64,000 nucleotides of DNA. Source: an uncultured Ruegeria sp. GTDB lineage: Bacteria; Pseudomonadota; Alphaproteobacteria; Rhodobacterales; Rhodobacteraceae. A program made the position numbers and the translations under genes. Under the pieces are notes generated by a model, which saw only the letters and a program-made list of their open reading frames with translations, ran no database searches and was not told where the DNA came from. Below are positions 34,105 to 43,147 of the stretch, piece by piece; position 1 is the first letter of the stretch, and each line of letters begins with the position of its first letter. The stretch lies in assembly GCF_947504215.1 (NCBI RefSeq), contig NZ_CANNGO010000005.1, positions 269,063-333,062 of the forward strand, in the 5' to 3' direction.

Positions 34105-34369
34105 AGTGTCATGGGGGTGGTTACAATGAAATTCGAAAAGACGAGTGGAAAGCATGAGCGTTCAATTTACGCGTCGTAGCGCATGAGGTTAAACCGTTTG
34201 CAACTAAAGCAATCTTTGTCCGCGTTTGGTGAATTCACTAAACTCAAAGTTTTGCGCCTGCGACGAACGTCAGAAAAGCGGGCAGCTACTGCATCGCGGT
34301 ACCTGTTGATGTCTCTCATGGGCTACTACGGTCATTTGATTTGTGACCGATTACTTTCGCCGGGCTGAC

Positions 34370-35446
34370 TCATTTAGCGTCTAGCGGATTTTGACCGTCG
34401 AACCGAGGTTTCTGCGTGGATTTGCGTAGTGTCCGGTACTCGATAGGCGATTGTCCGTAGACCCGTTGGAATGCACGATAGAAGTTTGAACGTGCGATGA
34501 ACCCTGATTGAGTAGCGATTTTGGCAACGCTTTCGTCAGTGTCGGTAAGCAATCGGGCCGCGTGAGCCAAACGAAACTCGTTCACGTATTGCGACATGTT
34601 GGTTCCCTGAGTTCTGTTGACAGCAGACGACACAGCGCGGGCCGGAAGGCTCAGGCGCTTGGCAAGTCGTTGGACGGTAATGTTGGGGTCCAGAAAAAGC
34701 TGTTGTTCATCCATCAATACCTGCAGTCGATCCACGACTTCTGCTTCTTCAGTACTGGCAACTGGCGCTGAGTTTGACGCCGCGTTGACCTTGGAAAACA
34801 TCAATGGGAGCGTGATTGATGTCGCAAGAAGAAGAAGGATCAACGGAACAGTTCCGTAAGAAATCAGCATTGAGGCATTTGCGCCCTTGTTAACTGCAAA
34901 GTCGATTGCGATCGCGCTGTCCAAAACAAGTACAAAGACGAGAAACCCAATGCTGCGTAAAAGCCAGTTGGAAAGGGTCTGGGTAACATCGACCCGTGCT
35001 TGACTCAGTGCGTCGGGACCCTTCCGCCAAAGTAAGAAGAGAGCGACGCAATAATACGAATAGCTGGCACTGATAACCCAATCCAAACTTCTCAAGTCGC
35101 TGGCCAAGAGCAGGTACAACCCGATCAAAATGAATGGCGCAGCCAGGTGCATCAAGACGATCTTGGCGACGTCGTTCCTTTCGAGGGCCATCGATGCAAA
35201 GCTCAGATAAAGGAGTGGCCCGAGGAACAAGGGCAACGTGCGTTGCAGCGGGATCAACTCCTCGATTCCATAGCCAAACCGCAGACCGACCAACAGGGAT
35301 GAGAAGGCGCCCAACCCAAAAAAGGCCGAGAACAACATGTTGGCCAGACGAAAGCCCAGATCCAGCCGCCAGGCCAGCATGGTTAGAACACCGCAAAGCA
35401 ACGCCGTCGCCAGCGGCAAGGGGAAACTGATCAACCCGGGGCTGTC
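34370..35446 (-). CDS. AraC-family regulator with N-terminal membrane domain
   Basis: 358-aa protein with about seven hydrophobic segments in the first 230 residues and an AraC-type double HTH at the C-terminus (ITVQRLAKRLSLPARAVSS, then ESVAKIATQSGFIARSNFYRAF, and the typical QRVYGQSPIEYR). It should sit in the membrane and act on DNA from there. The frame extends to 35506; the ATG at 35446 has AGAGGA upstream. It is divergent from an exported hydrolase, its likely target. Confidence 0.85.
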   Translation of the reverse strand, partial: DSPGLISFPLPLATALLCGVLTMLAWRLDLGFRLANMLFSAFFGLGAFSSLLVGLRFGYGIEELIPLQRTLPLFLGPLLYLSFASMALERNDVAKIVLMHLAAPFILIGLYLLLASDLRSLDWVISASYSYYCVALFLLWRKGPDALSQARVDVTQTLSNWLLRSIGFLVFVLVLDSAIAIDFAVNKGANASMLISYGTVPLILLLLATSITLPLMFSKVNAASNSAPVASTEEAEVVDRLQVLMDEQQLFLDPNITVQRLAKRLSLPARAVSSAVNRTQGTNMSQYVNEFRLAHAARLLTDTDESVAKIATQSGFIARSNFYRAFQRVYGQSPIEYRTLRKSTQKPRFDGQNPLDAK

Positions 35447-35576
35447 CATTTGTCCTCTTTCTATCGCGGCCTGTCCTCGATCAGGATCAAGTACAGGTAT
35501 AGGCAATGCAACTCATTGTTTCAAATAAACCTACGGCTCAGCTTTGACGTATCTTGAACGATGATCGGAGCTTTCG

Positions 35577-36608
35577 ATGAGACAAACTTCTTACCTTTTT
35601 GCTGGAATCTTAGCTATGTGCGCAGCCACGGCATTTGCCCAGCCGTACCGGTCTGCAATGACAGAACTCAAGATCGCCGACGTCGAGGGAGAACGCCATC
35701 TGTCCGGGTTTATTTGGTATCCAACAGATGCCACTGGGCCAGAAACTTACGACTTCGACAGTGAAGTGTGGGTGGGGACGAAAGTTGTGAAAGATGCTGC
35801 GCCAGCGACGAGCCGGTTCCCACTTGTTGTCTTATCTCATGGTATGTTTGGTAACGCTTACAATCAGGCGTGGCTTGCCGGGGCCCTAGCGCAACGCGGT
35901 TACATTGTCGCCGCCATCAGCCATCCTGGTACATCAACCTGGTCCCGCGATCCCGATCTAACGCGGCAACTATGGGAGCGGCCAAAGGACATTTCCCGTG
36001 TTATCGACCATGCGACTGGCGCATCTGATTTTTCGCAATATGTCGATTCAGACAGGATCTATATGGCGGGACACTCACTGGGTGGGTTCACGGCTGTTGC
36101 CCTAGCCGGTGCGCGCTACGACGCGGCTGGGTTAAGTCAGTTTTGCGCCACTCAGCCAGACGAGCTGGCCTGCGGCATCCTTTCGAATTGGAAAATCGCG
36201 CAAACACCTGAAGATCGCGTTCAGATGGAGGCCGATCTGTCCGACAGCCGGATCAAGGCATTTGCCGTTTTTGACCTTGGCGGAACTCAGAGCTTTTCCG
36301 GCACCAGCCTTCGTCAAATTGACCGACCCATGCTTGTCTTTGGGGCACCAATCATGAATTCGGGTCTGACGCTCGACATTGAATCCCGCGCGCTGATTGC
36401 CGCCCTACCAGAGAGTAATTCGCGCTACATTGAACCGGAGACGCTATCGCATTTCGATTTCTTGGGTCGCTGCAAGCCTGAAGGCTATGAACTTCTGGCA
36501 AAAGAAGAACCGGGAGACGAGATCATCTGCTCAGATGGCGGCACAGCGCGCGCTGCCAAGCATGAGATGATCATCGACGCTGTTACGGATTTCTTCTCGA
36601 ATTCCTAA
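35577..36608 (+). CDS. exported alpha/beta hydrolase (dienelactone hydrolase / PAF-acetylhydrolase type)
   Basis: 343-aa secreted enzyme: signal peptide (YLFAGILAMCAATAFA, cut before QPY), oxyanion-hole region VVLSHGMFGNAYNQ, and nucleophile elbow GHSLGGFTA. A late His in LSHFDFLG probably completes the triad. Relatives hydrolyse lactones or short esters in the periplasm. It has several Cys that could form disulfides. Its ribosome binding site is CGGAG. Divergent from the membrane AraC regulator. Confidence 0.82.
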   Translation: MRQTSYLFAGILAMCAATAFAQPYRSAMTELKIADVEGERHLSGFIWYPTDATGPETYDFDSEVWVGTKVVKDAAPATSRFPLVVLSHGMFGNAYNQAWLAGALAQRGYIVAAISHPGTSTWSRDPDLTRQLWERPKDISRVIDHATGASDFSQYVDSDRIYMAGHSLGGFTAVALAGARYDAAGLSQFCATQPDELACGILSNWKIAQTPEDRVQMEADLSDSRIKAFAVFDLGGTQSFSGTSLRQIDRPMLVFGAPIMNSGLTLDIESRALIAALPESNSRYIEPETLSHFDFLGRCKPEGYELLAKEEPGDEIICSDGGTARAAKHEMIIDAVTDFFSNS

Positions 36609-36688
36609 CGCGACCGGAGGCGGAGTGCTATGGCGATACCGGCCCTCCGCTTTCGCCATCAACAGCTGTCATGATCGCATAAACCAGT

Positions 36689-38230
36689 TTAAGCGACACC
36701 ACCTTCGACGACCTGCTCGGGAAATCGTTCCGCCCAATCTGACAAAAACTCGGATACAACGTCCTGGCTTGCCAGTTCTATGGCACGGTGCGGGAGAGCG
36801 ACACCTTCCCGCAGTGCCAGACTCAGACACCGAGTATAGTCGCGGTCTAATCGTTGCGGGCAGTTCTCCGATCCATGAATAATTGTCGACAGAAGTGTTC
36901 CCCCATAGCCGTTCACATGTGTCAGGTCTGGCTTTAACGACAGAAGGTATTCCATGACCTCTGGCAAGCCCTCCCATCCGGCGACCTGCACCGGCGTCAA
37001 TCCTTCGGTATCCGGGCGGTCATATTCAACTCCTACGGCGACCAGCCGTTGAACGTGATCCAGTTTGCCCGGGATATGCAAGATCATTCGGATGATATTG
37101 CGGTAAGCGTCAGGTATCTTGTCTGGATCAACTTTGCCCGGCGGCTGAACGCCATCGGCAACAGCAGCTAGTAGTGTTTCGATCTCACTCAAATCAGTAT
37201 CTGCGCCGCGCTCTTCGAGCACCCTCGCCAAACTGGCATTTCCAAACACTCGCGCATAAGCATAGGGCGTTGTGTTCTCGAAAGGGCGGTTCAATTCGGC
37301 GCCATTTTCAAGAAGAAGTTCCACCATATCTGGTGTGGCCATCCTTCGCGCCGCTTGGTGTAGCGCAGGAACGACCCATGGTGCTTCGCCGCCAACATGC
37401 GTCCCGTCAAATTCATCTACTTTAGCCCCATGGTTGAGAAGCATCTGAACCGCCGTTGTGTCATGGAAGTCCATCGCGCGCAGCAATGCGTTTGTCCCCT
37501 TCGGGTCGGCGCCATGATCCAGAAGCAGTTGCAATCCCTTATGATGACCGAGCTCGGTAGAGTGATAAAGGCTCTCGCCGTCGTTCGGATTTGCTCCGTT
37601 CTCCAGCAGCCACTGTCCAAGAACCATATTGTCCGCATGGCCGATGGCGAAGTAAAGCGGCGATAGCTTATAGTCGTTGCCATGATAGACTGGCGCACCG
37701 AGATCGACATCAGCACCAGATTTCAAAAGTGCGTTTGCGATATCAAGCATGTCATTAGCCAGCTCAGGTGCGCGATGGATCCACTTGGATCGGGCAAGGA
37801 TCGTTAAAGGAGGCGCCAGATCGCCAATGAGCTGCGTCACCAATTTAGGCGTCCGGTCTAGAAGTTCCCTTACGTCGGACTTGCGATAAAGGGCCAAACA
37901 AAGCCCGAAATCTCCGTCTGCCAAGTCTGGTGTGTCAGCAAGAAGTTGATCAACAGCGGTGAAGTGACCTTGAGCAAGCGCCAGTTTCAGGCGTTGCCGC
38001 TTGGCGGCTTTGTCCATGCCAAGCAAATCGGCCGCGAACTTTAGGGCAGGCCAGGATGGAAAACTGTGCTCGCGCGCAATGACGTGCAAATAGTCGGAGT
38101 GTTTAAGAGCTGTTGTCTCCGGTCGAGGTGGATAGTTTGCGATGCGTTGACGGGCACGCAATTTGCCTGCTTCATAGGCTTTGCGAAGTGCTTTGGCGTC
38201 GCGGCGCAATTGGTCCAGGGATTTTGTCAT
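36689..38230 (-). CDS. ankyrin-repeat protein
   Basis: 513-aa protein without signal peptide. After an N-terminal helical region (SLDQLRRDAKALRKAYEAGK) come at least six ankyrin-like repeats, for example QWLLENGANPNDGESLYHST, the block GLQLLLDHGADPKGTNALL, then TTAVQMLLNHGAKVDEF and MVELLLENGAELNRPF. Ankyrin repeats mediate protein binding; the partner is unknown. The frame extends to 38434; the ATG at 38230 has GAGGA upstream and matches the start of similar proteins. It stands alone, with codon use slightly AT-richer than core genes. Confidence 0.82.
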   Translation of the reverse strand: MTKSLDQLRRDAKALRKAYEAGKLRARQRIANYPPRPETTALKHSDYLHVIAREHSFPSWPALKFAADLLGMDKAAKRQRLKLALAQGHFTAVDQLLADTPDLADGDFGLCLALYRKSDVRELLDRTPKLVTQLIGDLAPPLTILARSKWIHRAPELANDMLDIANALLKSGADVDLGAPVYHGNDYKLSPLYFAIGHADNMVLGQWLLENGANPNDGESLYHSTELGHHKGLQLLLDHGADPKGTNALLRAMDFHDTTAVQMLLNHGAKVDEFDGTHVGGEAPWVVPALHQAARRMATPDMVELLLENGAELNRPFENTTPYAYARVFGNASLARVLEERGADTDLSEIETLLAAVADGVQPPGKVDPDKIPDAYRNIIRMILHIPGKLDHVQRLVAVGVEYDRPDTEGLTPVQVAGWEGLPEVMEYLLSLKPDLTHVNGYGGTLLSTIIHGSENCPQRLDRDYTRCLSLALREGVALPHRAIELASQDVVSEFLSDWAERFPEQVVEGGVA

Positions 38231-38762
38231 CGGTGTCCTCACTTTTGGCTCGATGGTCCGCTGGAAACGAGCATGAGACATACCGAAAGAAGGTTGTCGT
38301 CTTGTTGATAGAGATGCCGATGACAGCTTTCCGCGGACCTGGACGCTTTCCCTAAAAGCATTCACAACATAACCACTCGAAGTAGTACCCGCAAGATCAG
38401 CTTGAGTGGGGCGCAAAGGGCGGAACGACCGCAAAGCAAAAGCCGCGATGCAGAGAGAAGTACACTTGTGGATGTCCGCCTTGGGTCGTCCTCGAGATTT
38501 GTCAGATGTGGGGCAGGGGGTTACAATGCACTACCTCCGATGTCTGCTGCGAACCCAACCTATGAATTCGATTTTCTCGCGGCGTGCGCTCGCGGCAGAA
38601 ACGTTTCTGCATCTGCTCAGCTTTTGGTATCGCAGTGCCGCATGATAACCGTTCGTAAGCGCTCAGCGAGGCGACGACGGCCAAGGGTCAAGTTGCGGGC
38701 TTTGCTGCTGTTGGCCGGGGGTCTGGAATGGTGTGAAGAAAAGAAAAGCCGGAGGCTAAGCA
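38231..38762. other. gene-free stretch upstream of the ankyrin and fosX genes
   Basis: 532 bases. An open frame from 38402 to 38995 crosses the fosX gene out of frame, is Arg-rich and lacks any recognised domain, so I treat it as a shadow. I see no clear promoter, repeat or RNA. Confidence 0.5.
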
Positions 38763-39167
38763 GTGATCGAAGGGTTAAGTCACATGACGTTCATCGTGAG
38801 CGATCTCGACAAGATGGAGGAGATGCTAACGAGTGTTCTGGACGCAAAGAAAATCTACGACAGCGGAGAGAAGACTTTTTCGCTTTCGAAGGAACGCTTT
38901 TTCGATATTGGCGGTGTTTGGGTTGCGACTATGGAAGGCGAGCCCCTTGCAGAGAAGACCTACAACCATGTGGCTTTCAAAATGGCAGCCGATGAATACG
39001 ATGACAGGCTACAGCGGATACAGGCGCTAGGATTGGAAGTCCGAGAAGGTCGCTCGCGCGTTGATGGTGAAGGACACTCGATCTATTTCTATGACCATGA
39101 CAACCACATGTTTGAATTGCACAGTGGCTCGCTGGACGAGCGGTTACGACGTTACGCAGAAACCTGA
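38763..39167 (+). CDS. FosX-like fosfomycin hydrolase
   Basis: VOC-fold protein of 134 aa. It opens with IEGLSHMTFIVSDLDKME (metal-ligand His7) and has KTFSLSKERFF with a Glu where FosX has its catalytic base, YNHVAFKM (second His), and EGHSIYFYDHDNHMFELHSG with the Glu metal ligand and phosphonate-binding residues. The pattern is that of FosX, which adds water to the fosfomycin epoxide in a Mn-dependent reaction, rather than thiol-transferring FosA or FosB. It starts at GTG with GGAGG seven to eight bases upstream. No resistance island or mobile element surrounds it, so it is probably a native gene; activity is not proven. Confidence 0.8.
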   Translation: MIEGLSHMTFIVSDLDKMEEMLTSVLDAKKIYDSGEKTFSLSKERFFDIGGVWVATMEGEPLAEKTYNHVAFKMAADEYDDRLQRIQALGLEVREGRSRVDGEGHSIYFYDHDNHMFELHSGSLDERLRRYAET

Positions 39168-39395
39168 AACCTCTCGTTTGCTGTACCCTGTCCAATGAGC
39201 GAGTTGGGCTAGACGCAGACATTTGTTTCATGCCCTAGCGACGCCAATTCCCGTCGTCATACTTGTAATTTCACACCAGCGACCATTTGACCGACTAAAT
39301 TTGTCAGTTTTTGTTGCATCTCTCCCAGAATCGTTTAATTGACCAAATCAGTCGGATTAAACTCCGCCAAGAGATTTACTATGTTGGGAGACATT

Positions 39396-40412
39396 ATGCT
39401 GAAATCCTCGACCTGTATTGCGGCCGCTTTGACAGCCGTCATTGCCACCTCGGCGGCCGCCGAAGGTGAGTTGAACCTCTATTCCTCACGCCACTATGAC
39501 ACGGATGAGCGCCTGTATTCGGATTTCGAAGACGCGACTGGCATCAAGATCAACCGCATCGAAGGCAAGGCCGACGAGCTGATTGCCCGGATGGAAGCCG
39601 AAGGTGCCAATTCTCCTGCAGACATTCTGCTGACCGTCGATACGTCGCGCCTGGAACGCGCCAAAAACGCAGGGGTTCTGCAGTCGATCGACAGCGCCGT
39701 TCTGGAAGAGCGTATCCCATCCAACCTTCAGGACAGCGACAATGAATGGTTCGGCTTCTCTCAGCGTGCCCGGATCCTGTTCTATGACAAGAACGACGTG
39801 AGCGAACCGCCACAGACCTATGCCGAACTGGCTGATCCCAAATATAAGGGGATGGTCTGCATCCGCTCGAGCTCTAACGTGTACAGCCAGACGATCCTGG
39901 CGGCCATCATCGAGCATGCTGGCGCCGACGCTGCCAAAGAATGGGCCGAAGGTGTGGTTGCGAACTTTGCCCGTGATCCGCAGGGTGGGGATACCGACCA
40001 ACTGCGCGGCATCGTATCCGGCGAGTGCGACATCTCGATGTCGAACACCTATTATTTTGCTCGCGCTATCCGCAAAGACGTTGAGGGTGTCTCGGCCGAC
40101 CGCGAGATGATCGGCTGGGTCTTCCCGGATCAAGGCGGCAACGGGGCACACGTAAACCTGTCGGGTGGCGGCGTAGCAGCACATGCCCCGAACAAAGAGA
40201 ACGCGATCATGTTCCTAGAGTATCTGGCAAGCGATCAGGCGCAACAGTACTTCTCGGCGGGTAACGACGAATACCCGACTGTTGAGGGCGTGGCCCTGTC
40301 TGCTTCGGTTGCCGCTCTGGGTGACTATCAGGCCGACGCTGTTGACCTTTCGGCAGTTGCGAAGAACGTTCCCGACGCTCAGAAAATCTTCAATGAGGTT
40401 GGCTGGAAGTAA
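39396..40412 (+). CDS. iron(III) ABC transporter substrate-binding protein (FbpA/FutA type)
   Basis: 338-aa periplasmic protein with signal peptide (CIAAALTAVIATSAAA, cut before EGE). The mature part opens LNLYSSRHYDTDERLY, typical of ferric-binding proteins, and has the iron-binding adjacent tyrosines in SMSNTYYFARAI. The frame starts at 39339; the ATG at 39396 has GGGAG upstream. No permease or ATPase gene follows, so it must work with components elsewhere. A terminator closes the gene. Confidence 0.9.
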   Translation: MLKSSTCIAAALTAVIATSAAAEGELNLYSSRHYDTDERLYSDFEDATGIKINRIEGKADELIARMEAEGANSPADILLTVDTSRLERAKNAGVLQSIDSAVLEERIPSNLQDSDNEWFGFSQRARILFYDKNDVSEPPQTYAELADPKYKGMVCIRSSSNVYSQTILAAIIEHAGADAAKEWAEGVVANFARDPQGGDTDQLRGIVSGECDISMSNTYYFARAIRKDVEGVSADREMIGWVFPDQGGNGAHVNLSGGGVAAHAPNKENAIMFLEYLASDQAQQYFSAGNDEYPTVEGVALSASVAALGDYQADAVDLSAVAKNVPDAQKIFNEVGWK

Positions 40413-40439
40413 TTCAACCCAAAGAACTACGCAGGCCAA

Positions 40440-40467
40440 GGGTGCAGATTATTCTGCACTCTTTTTT
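40440..40467 (+). terminator. rho-independent terminator after the iron-binding protein gene
   Basis: GGGTGCAG pairs with CTGCACTC around ATTATT (one wobble) and is followed by a T-run. Confidence 0.8.
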
Positions 40468-40530
40468 GTTGCGCGGTTATATATTTCAGTTACTTTTCTC
40501 ATATTCGGAACTGATTCTCGGATATGAACT

Positions 40531-41085
40531 ATGTTGGACGATCTCTCAAACAGACTCGCAAACCATCTGGGCGAGCTTCGCAAGGCGCGCCGTTGGTCCC
40601 TGGATCAATTGTCAGAACACAGTGGTATCAGCAGGGCCACCTTGTCCCGGATGGAAAAGGGCGAGGTCAGCCCGACCGCCGAAAGCCTCGGGCGCTTGTG
40701 CGCAGCTTACGGCGTGCCGATGTCACGTTTGCTGATGATGGTCGAAGACAGTTTTGACCCCAAAGTCCCTTTTGACCGACAGGCTGAATGGCGCGATCCA
40801 GAAACGGGTTTTACCCGACGCTCCGTTTCTCCTCCCTCGGCTGGCCTGACCGGAGAGGTGCTGGAGTGTCACCTGCCCCGTGACACAGATATCACGTACG
40901 AGGCCCCCCCAAAACCGGGCCAGGAACATCACCTGATCATGCTGGACGGCATGTTGACCCTGACGGTCGACAATACTGCGCATGTGCTGTCTGGCGGTGA
41001 TTGCCTGCGCTATCACCTGTCCGGGCCGACCCGATTTGAAACAGGCGCACGGCGTGGTGCGCGTTACATTCTGGTGCTGATATGA
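40531..41085 (+). CDS. XRE-family regulator with C-terminal cupin domain
   Basis: 184-aa regulator: HTH at residues 10-65 (LGELRKARRWSLDQLSEHSG, then SRATLSRMEKGEVSPTAESL) and a cupin domain (HHLIMLDGMLTLTVDN and GGDCLRYHLSGPTRFE) that probably binds a small ligand. It overlaps the following acetyltransferase by four bases (ATGA), a pairing common in proteobacteria, so it likely controls its own operon. Confidence 0.88.
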   Translation: MLDDLSNRLANHLGELRKARRWSLDQLSEHSGISRATLSRMEKGEVSPTAESLGRLCAAYGVPMSRLLMMVEDSFDPKVPFDRQAEWRDPETGFTRRSVSPPSAGLTGEVLECHLPRDTDITYEAPPKPGQEHHLIMLDGMLTLTVDNTAHVLSGGDCLRYHLSGPTRFETGARRGARYILVLI

Positions 41086-41609
41086 TCACCCGACTGACCG
41101 CGGATTACTTCCCAGACGTGTTGGATGATCTGACGGATATCTTACACGCCTGCGTGCATACCGGTGCCAGCATCGGGTTCATACTCCCCTTCTTGCCCGA
41201 TGATGCCCGAGCTTATTGGACAACGCGCGTACAGTCCGACATGGGCTCAGGTGGTCTGGATCTGTTTGTCGCTTATGGCGAAGGTCGCGTTTTGGGAACG
41301 GTGCAACTGATCCCTGCGGCCATGCCAAATCAACCGCATCGCGCCGATGTGGCGAAGCTGCTTGTTCATCCGGATGCCAGGCGACGTGGGCTCGGACGTA
41401 CTTTGATGCATGCTCTTGAATGCCGCGCTTCAGAACTGGGAAGAACCATGCTGGTACTGGACACACGCAGCTCGGATCCATCCCGTCTTTTGTATCAAAG
41501 TCTGGGATTTCAGATCGCCGGCGAAATCCCTAACTATTGCCGCAACCCTTTTGAAGACAGGTTGGAGCCGACGACGTTTATGTACAAAGACCTGAGTCCG
41601 GGCACCTGA
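41082..41609 (+). CDS. GNAT-family N-acetyltransferase
   Basis: 175-aa acetyltransferase with the acetyl-CoA binding motif A: VAKLLVHPDARRRGLGRTLMHALE, followed by TMLVLDTRSSDPSRLLYQSLGF. Transfers acetyl from acetyl-CoA to an amine; the substrate is unknown. Translationally coupled to the XRE-cupin regulator. Confidence 0.86.
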   Translation: MITRLTADYFPDVLDDLTDILHACVHTGASIGFILPFLPDDARAYWTTRVQSDMGSGGLDLFVAYGEGRVLGTVQLIPAAMPNQPHRADVAKLLVHPDARRRGLGRTLMHALECRASELGRTMLVLDTRSSDPSRLLYQSLGFQIAGEIPNYCRNPFEDRLEPTTFMYKDLSPGT

Positions 41610-41640
41610 AAGCGGGCGCCAGCCCTCCTGCAGTCACTTT

Positions 41641-42441
41641 TTATTCTGCGGCGGTGACTTTCTCGGGGAATTTGTTTGGTAGCAAGCCAAGCTTGCGGGC
41701 ATGCCGGATATCAGCCAGCAGATCACGATCCGCTGCTGCAAAAAGGTCCTCTGAATCGTTTAGAACAAAATAGCCCATCTGGTGCATATCAATACGGTAT
41801 GGGGTGCGCAGGATTGTCAGGATGTCGAACGGATCCCGATCCGGCGTATCACTTGTAACTGCGTAAACCAATTCGGTCGGTGAAGACGCAAGCCCGGACC
41901 CTAGCGCTTTGATTTCACCATCCTGACGACGCAGTCCAAATTCGATTGAGAACCAATAGAGCCGGATCAACCATGCATAATCCGCTGCATCCGCCCGGGT
42001 TCCGGCCTGCCCGATGGCGTGGCTGAAGGCGGCAAAGCGGGCATCGCTCAGCAGCGGTGTGTGGCCGAAAATCTCGTGAAAGATATCGGGCTCTTCAATA
42101 TAGTCGAAATCCTCGCGCGAGCGGATAAAGGATGCAGCTGGGAAGACGCGATCTGCCAGCATACCGAAGAAGGTTTTGAACCCGATCAACGCAGGAACCG
42201 GTTGAACGCGCCATCCGGTCAGATCCAGCAAACGTTCAGAAATATCGGCGCAAGACGGAACGGAGGTTTTCGGCAAATCCAACCGCGTCAGCCCGTCAAG
42301 ATATTCCCGCGCCATGTATTGCTGAACATTCTCTTCCTGTGCGGCATATAGATCAGCCCAGACGGCGTCTTCTTCGGCGGTGTAATCGATATGGCCGCGT
42401 GCATCGGCAATTTTGGCGACATATTTGGTCGATTTGGGCAT
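41641..42441 (-). CDS. phhA: phenylalanine 4-monooxygenase
   Basis: Tetrahydropterin- and iron-dependent hydroxylase of 266 aa converting phenylalanine to tyrosine. The iron ligands are visible: two His in IFHEIFGHTPLLSD and a Glu in the FSIEFGL segment. GWRVQPVPALIGFKTFFGMLADRVFPAA is typical of the bacterial monomeric enzyme. Divergent from an Lrp/AsnC gene, which probably regulates it in response to an aromatic amino acid. No pterin carbinolamine dehydratase is adjacent. Confidence 0.93.
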   Translation of the reverse strand: MPKSTKYVAKIADARGHIDYTAEEDAVWADLYAAQEENVQQYMAREYLDGLTRLDLPKTSVPSCADISERLLDLTGWRVQPVPALIGFKTFFGMLADRVFPAASFIRSREDFDYIEEPDIFHEIFGHTPLLSDARFAAFSHAIGQAGTRADAADYAWLIRLYWFSIEFGLRRQDGEIKALGSGLASSPTELVYAVTSDTPDRDPFDILTILRTPYRIDMHQMGYFVLNDSEDLFAAADRDLLADIRHARKLGLLPNKFPEKVTAAE

Positions 42442-42560
42442 TGGACTCCTCCTTCTGGATGACAGGATACCCCCTCCTCATCGACAAAATTCGTTTGAAT
42501 GTAGAGAGATTTGAGGTAACTTGAAAAATATATATCGTTTTTGGAGATAATCCGAAACAA

Positions 42561-43019
42561 ATGCTTCAAACTGCAAATATTGCCATTCTCCGCGAGCTGC
42601 AAATCAGTGGACGCTTGTCGATGCAAGAGCTCGCCGAGCGCACGGGACTTTCCGCGTCGCAGTGTTGGCGGCGTGTTCGTGATCTTGAGGCGTCAGGTGT
42701 AGTGTCTGGCTATCGTGCGCAAGTGGCCGCAAAGGCCGTTGGGTTGAATGCGATCGCGTATGTCCATATTGCCCTGCAGGATCATCAGGAAAAAAGCATC
42801 TCGGATTTCCTGCGCCTCGTCGAAACTGAACCACAGATCGTCGAGTGCGCTTCGATCACCGGAGATCATGATTTCATTCTTAAGGTATATGCCAAAACCC
42901 CCGAGGATCTGGAGGTGTTTATCATGCAGCGCTTGCTGAAATCCGGTCTCGTCCGTGACACACGCAGCAACTTTGTCCTGCGGCAAACCAAAACGCGGGG
43001 GCCCTTGCCCATTCTTTGA
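42561..43019 (+). CDS. Lrp/AsnC-family regulator (probable phhA regulator)
   Basis: 152 aa: N-terminal HTH (ILRELQISGRLSMQELAERTG, then SASQCWRRVRDLEASGVV) and a RAM ligand-binding domain (IAYVHIALQDHQEKSISDFL, then ECASITGDHDFILKVYAKT). Divergent from phhA across a 119-base intergenic region rich in A and T, as expected for an Lrp-type target. Confidence 0.9.
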   Translation: MLQTANIAILRELQISGRLSMQELAERTGLSASQCWRRVRDLEASGVVSGYRAQVAAKAVGLNAIAYVHIALQDHQEKSISDFLRLVETEPQIVECASITGDHDFILKVYAKTPEDLEVFIMQRLLKSGLVRDTRSNFVLRQTKTRGPLPIL

Positions 43020-43147
43020 CCGAACGTAGGTTTGCAGCTTTGGAATCACGCGAGCACAGCGCGAGACTTAAAATGAGGTATCGGTGTTTTGCGGTCCTTA
43101 GCATGACAGTGTTTTCCAATATTGCTATCGGATGCTAAAGCATAGAC

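Noticed and set aside
34183..34368. 61-aa plus-strand frame after the second TRAP operon.
   Set aside because: No ribosome binding site, no recognisable domain, weak codon bias.
38402..38995. Plus-strand open frame of 197 aa before and across fosX.
   Set aside because: Overlaps the FosX gene in another frame, is Arg/Ser-rich, and no domain or ribosome binding site supports it.
39285..39365. TGAC...GTC(A) repeats upstream of the iron-binding protein as possible iron boxes.
   Set aside because: Half-sites are too short and spacing does not match an iron-regulator consensus I can state with confidence.
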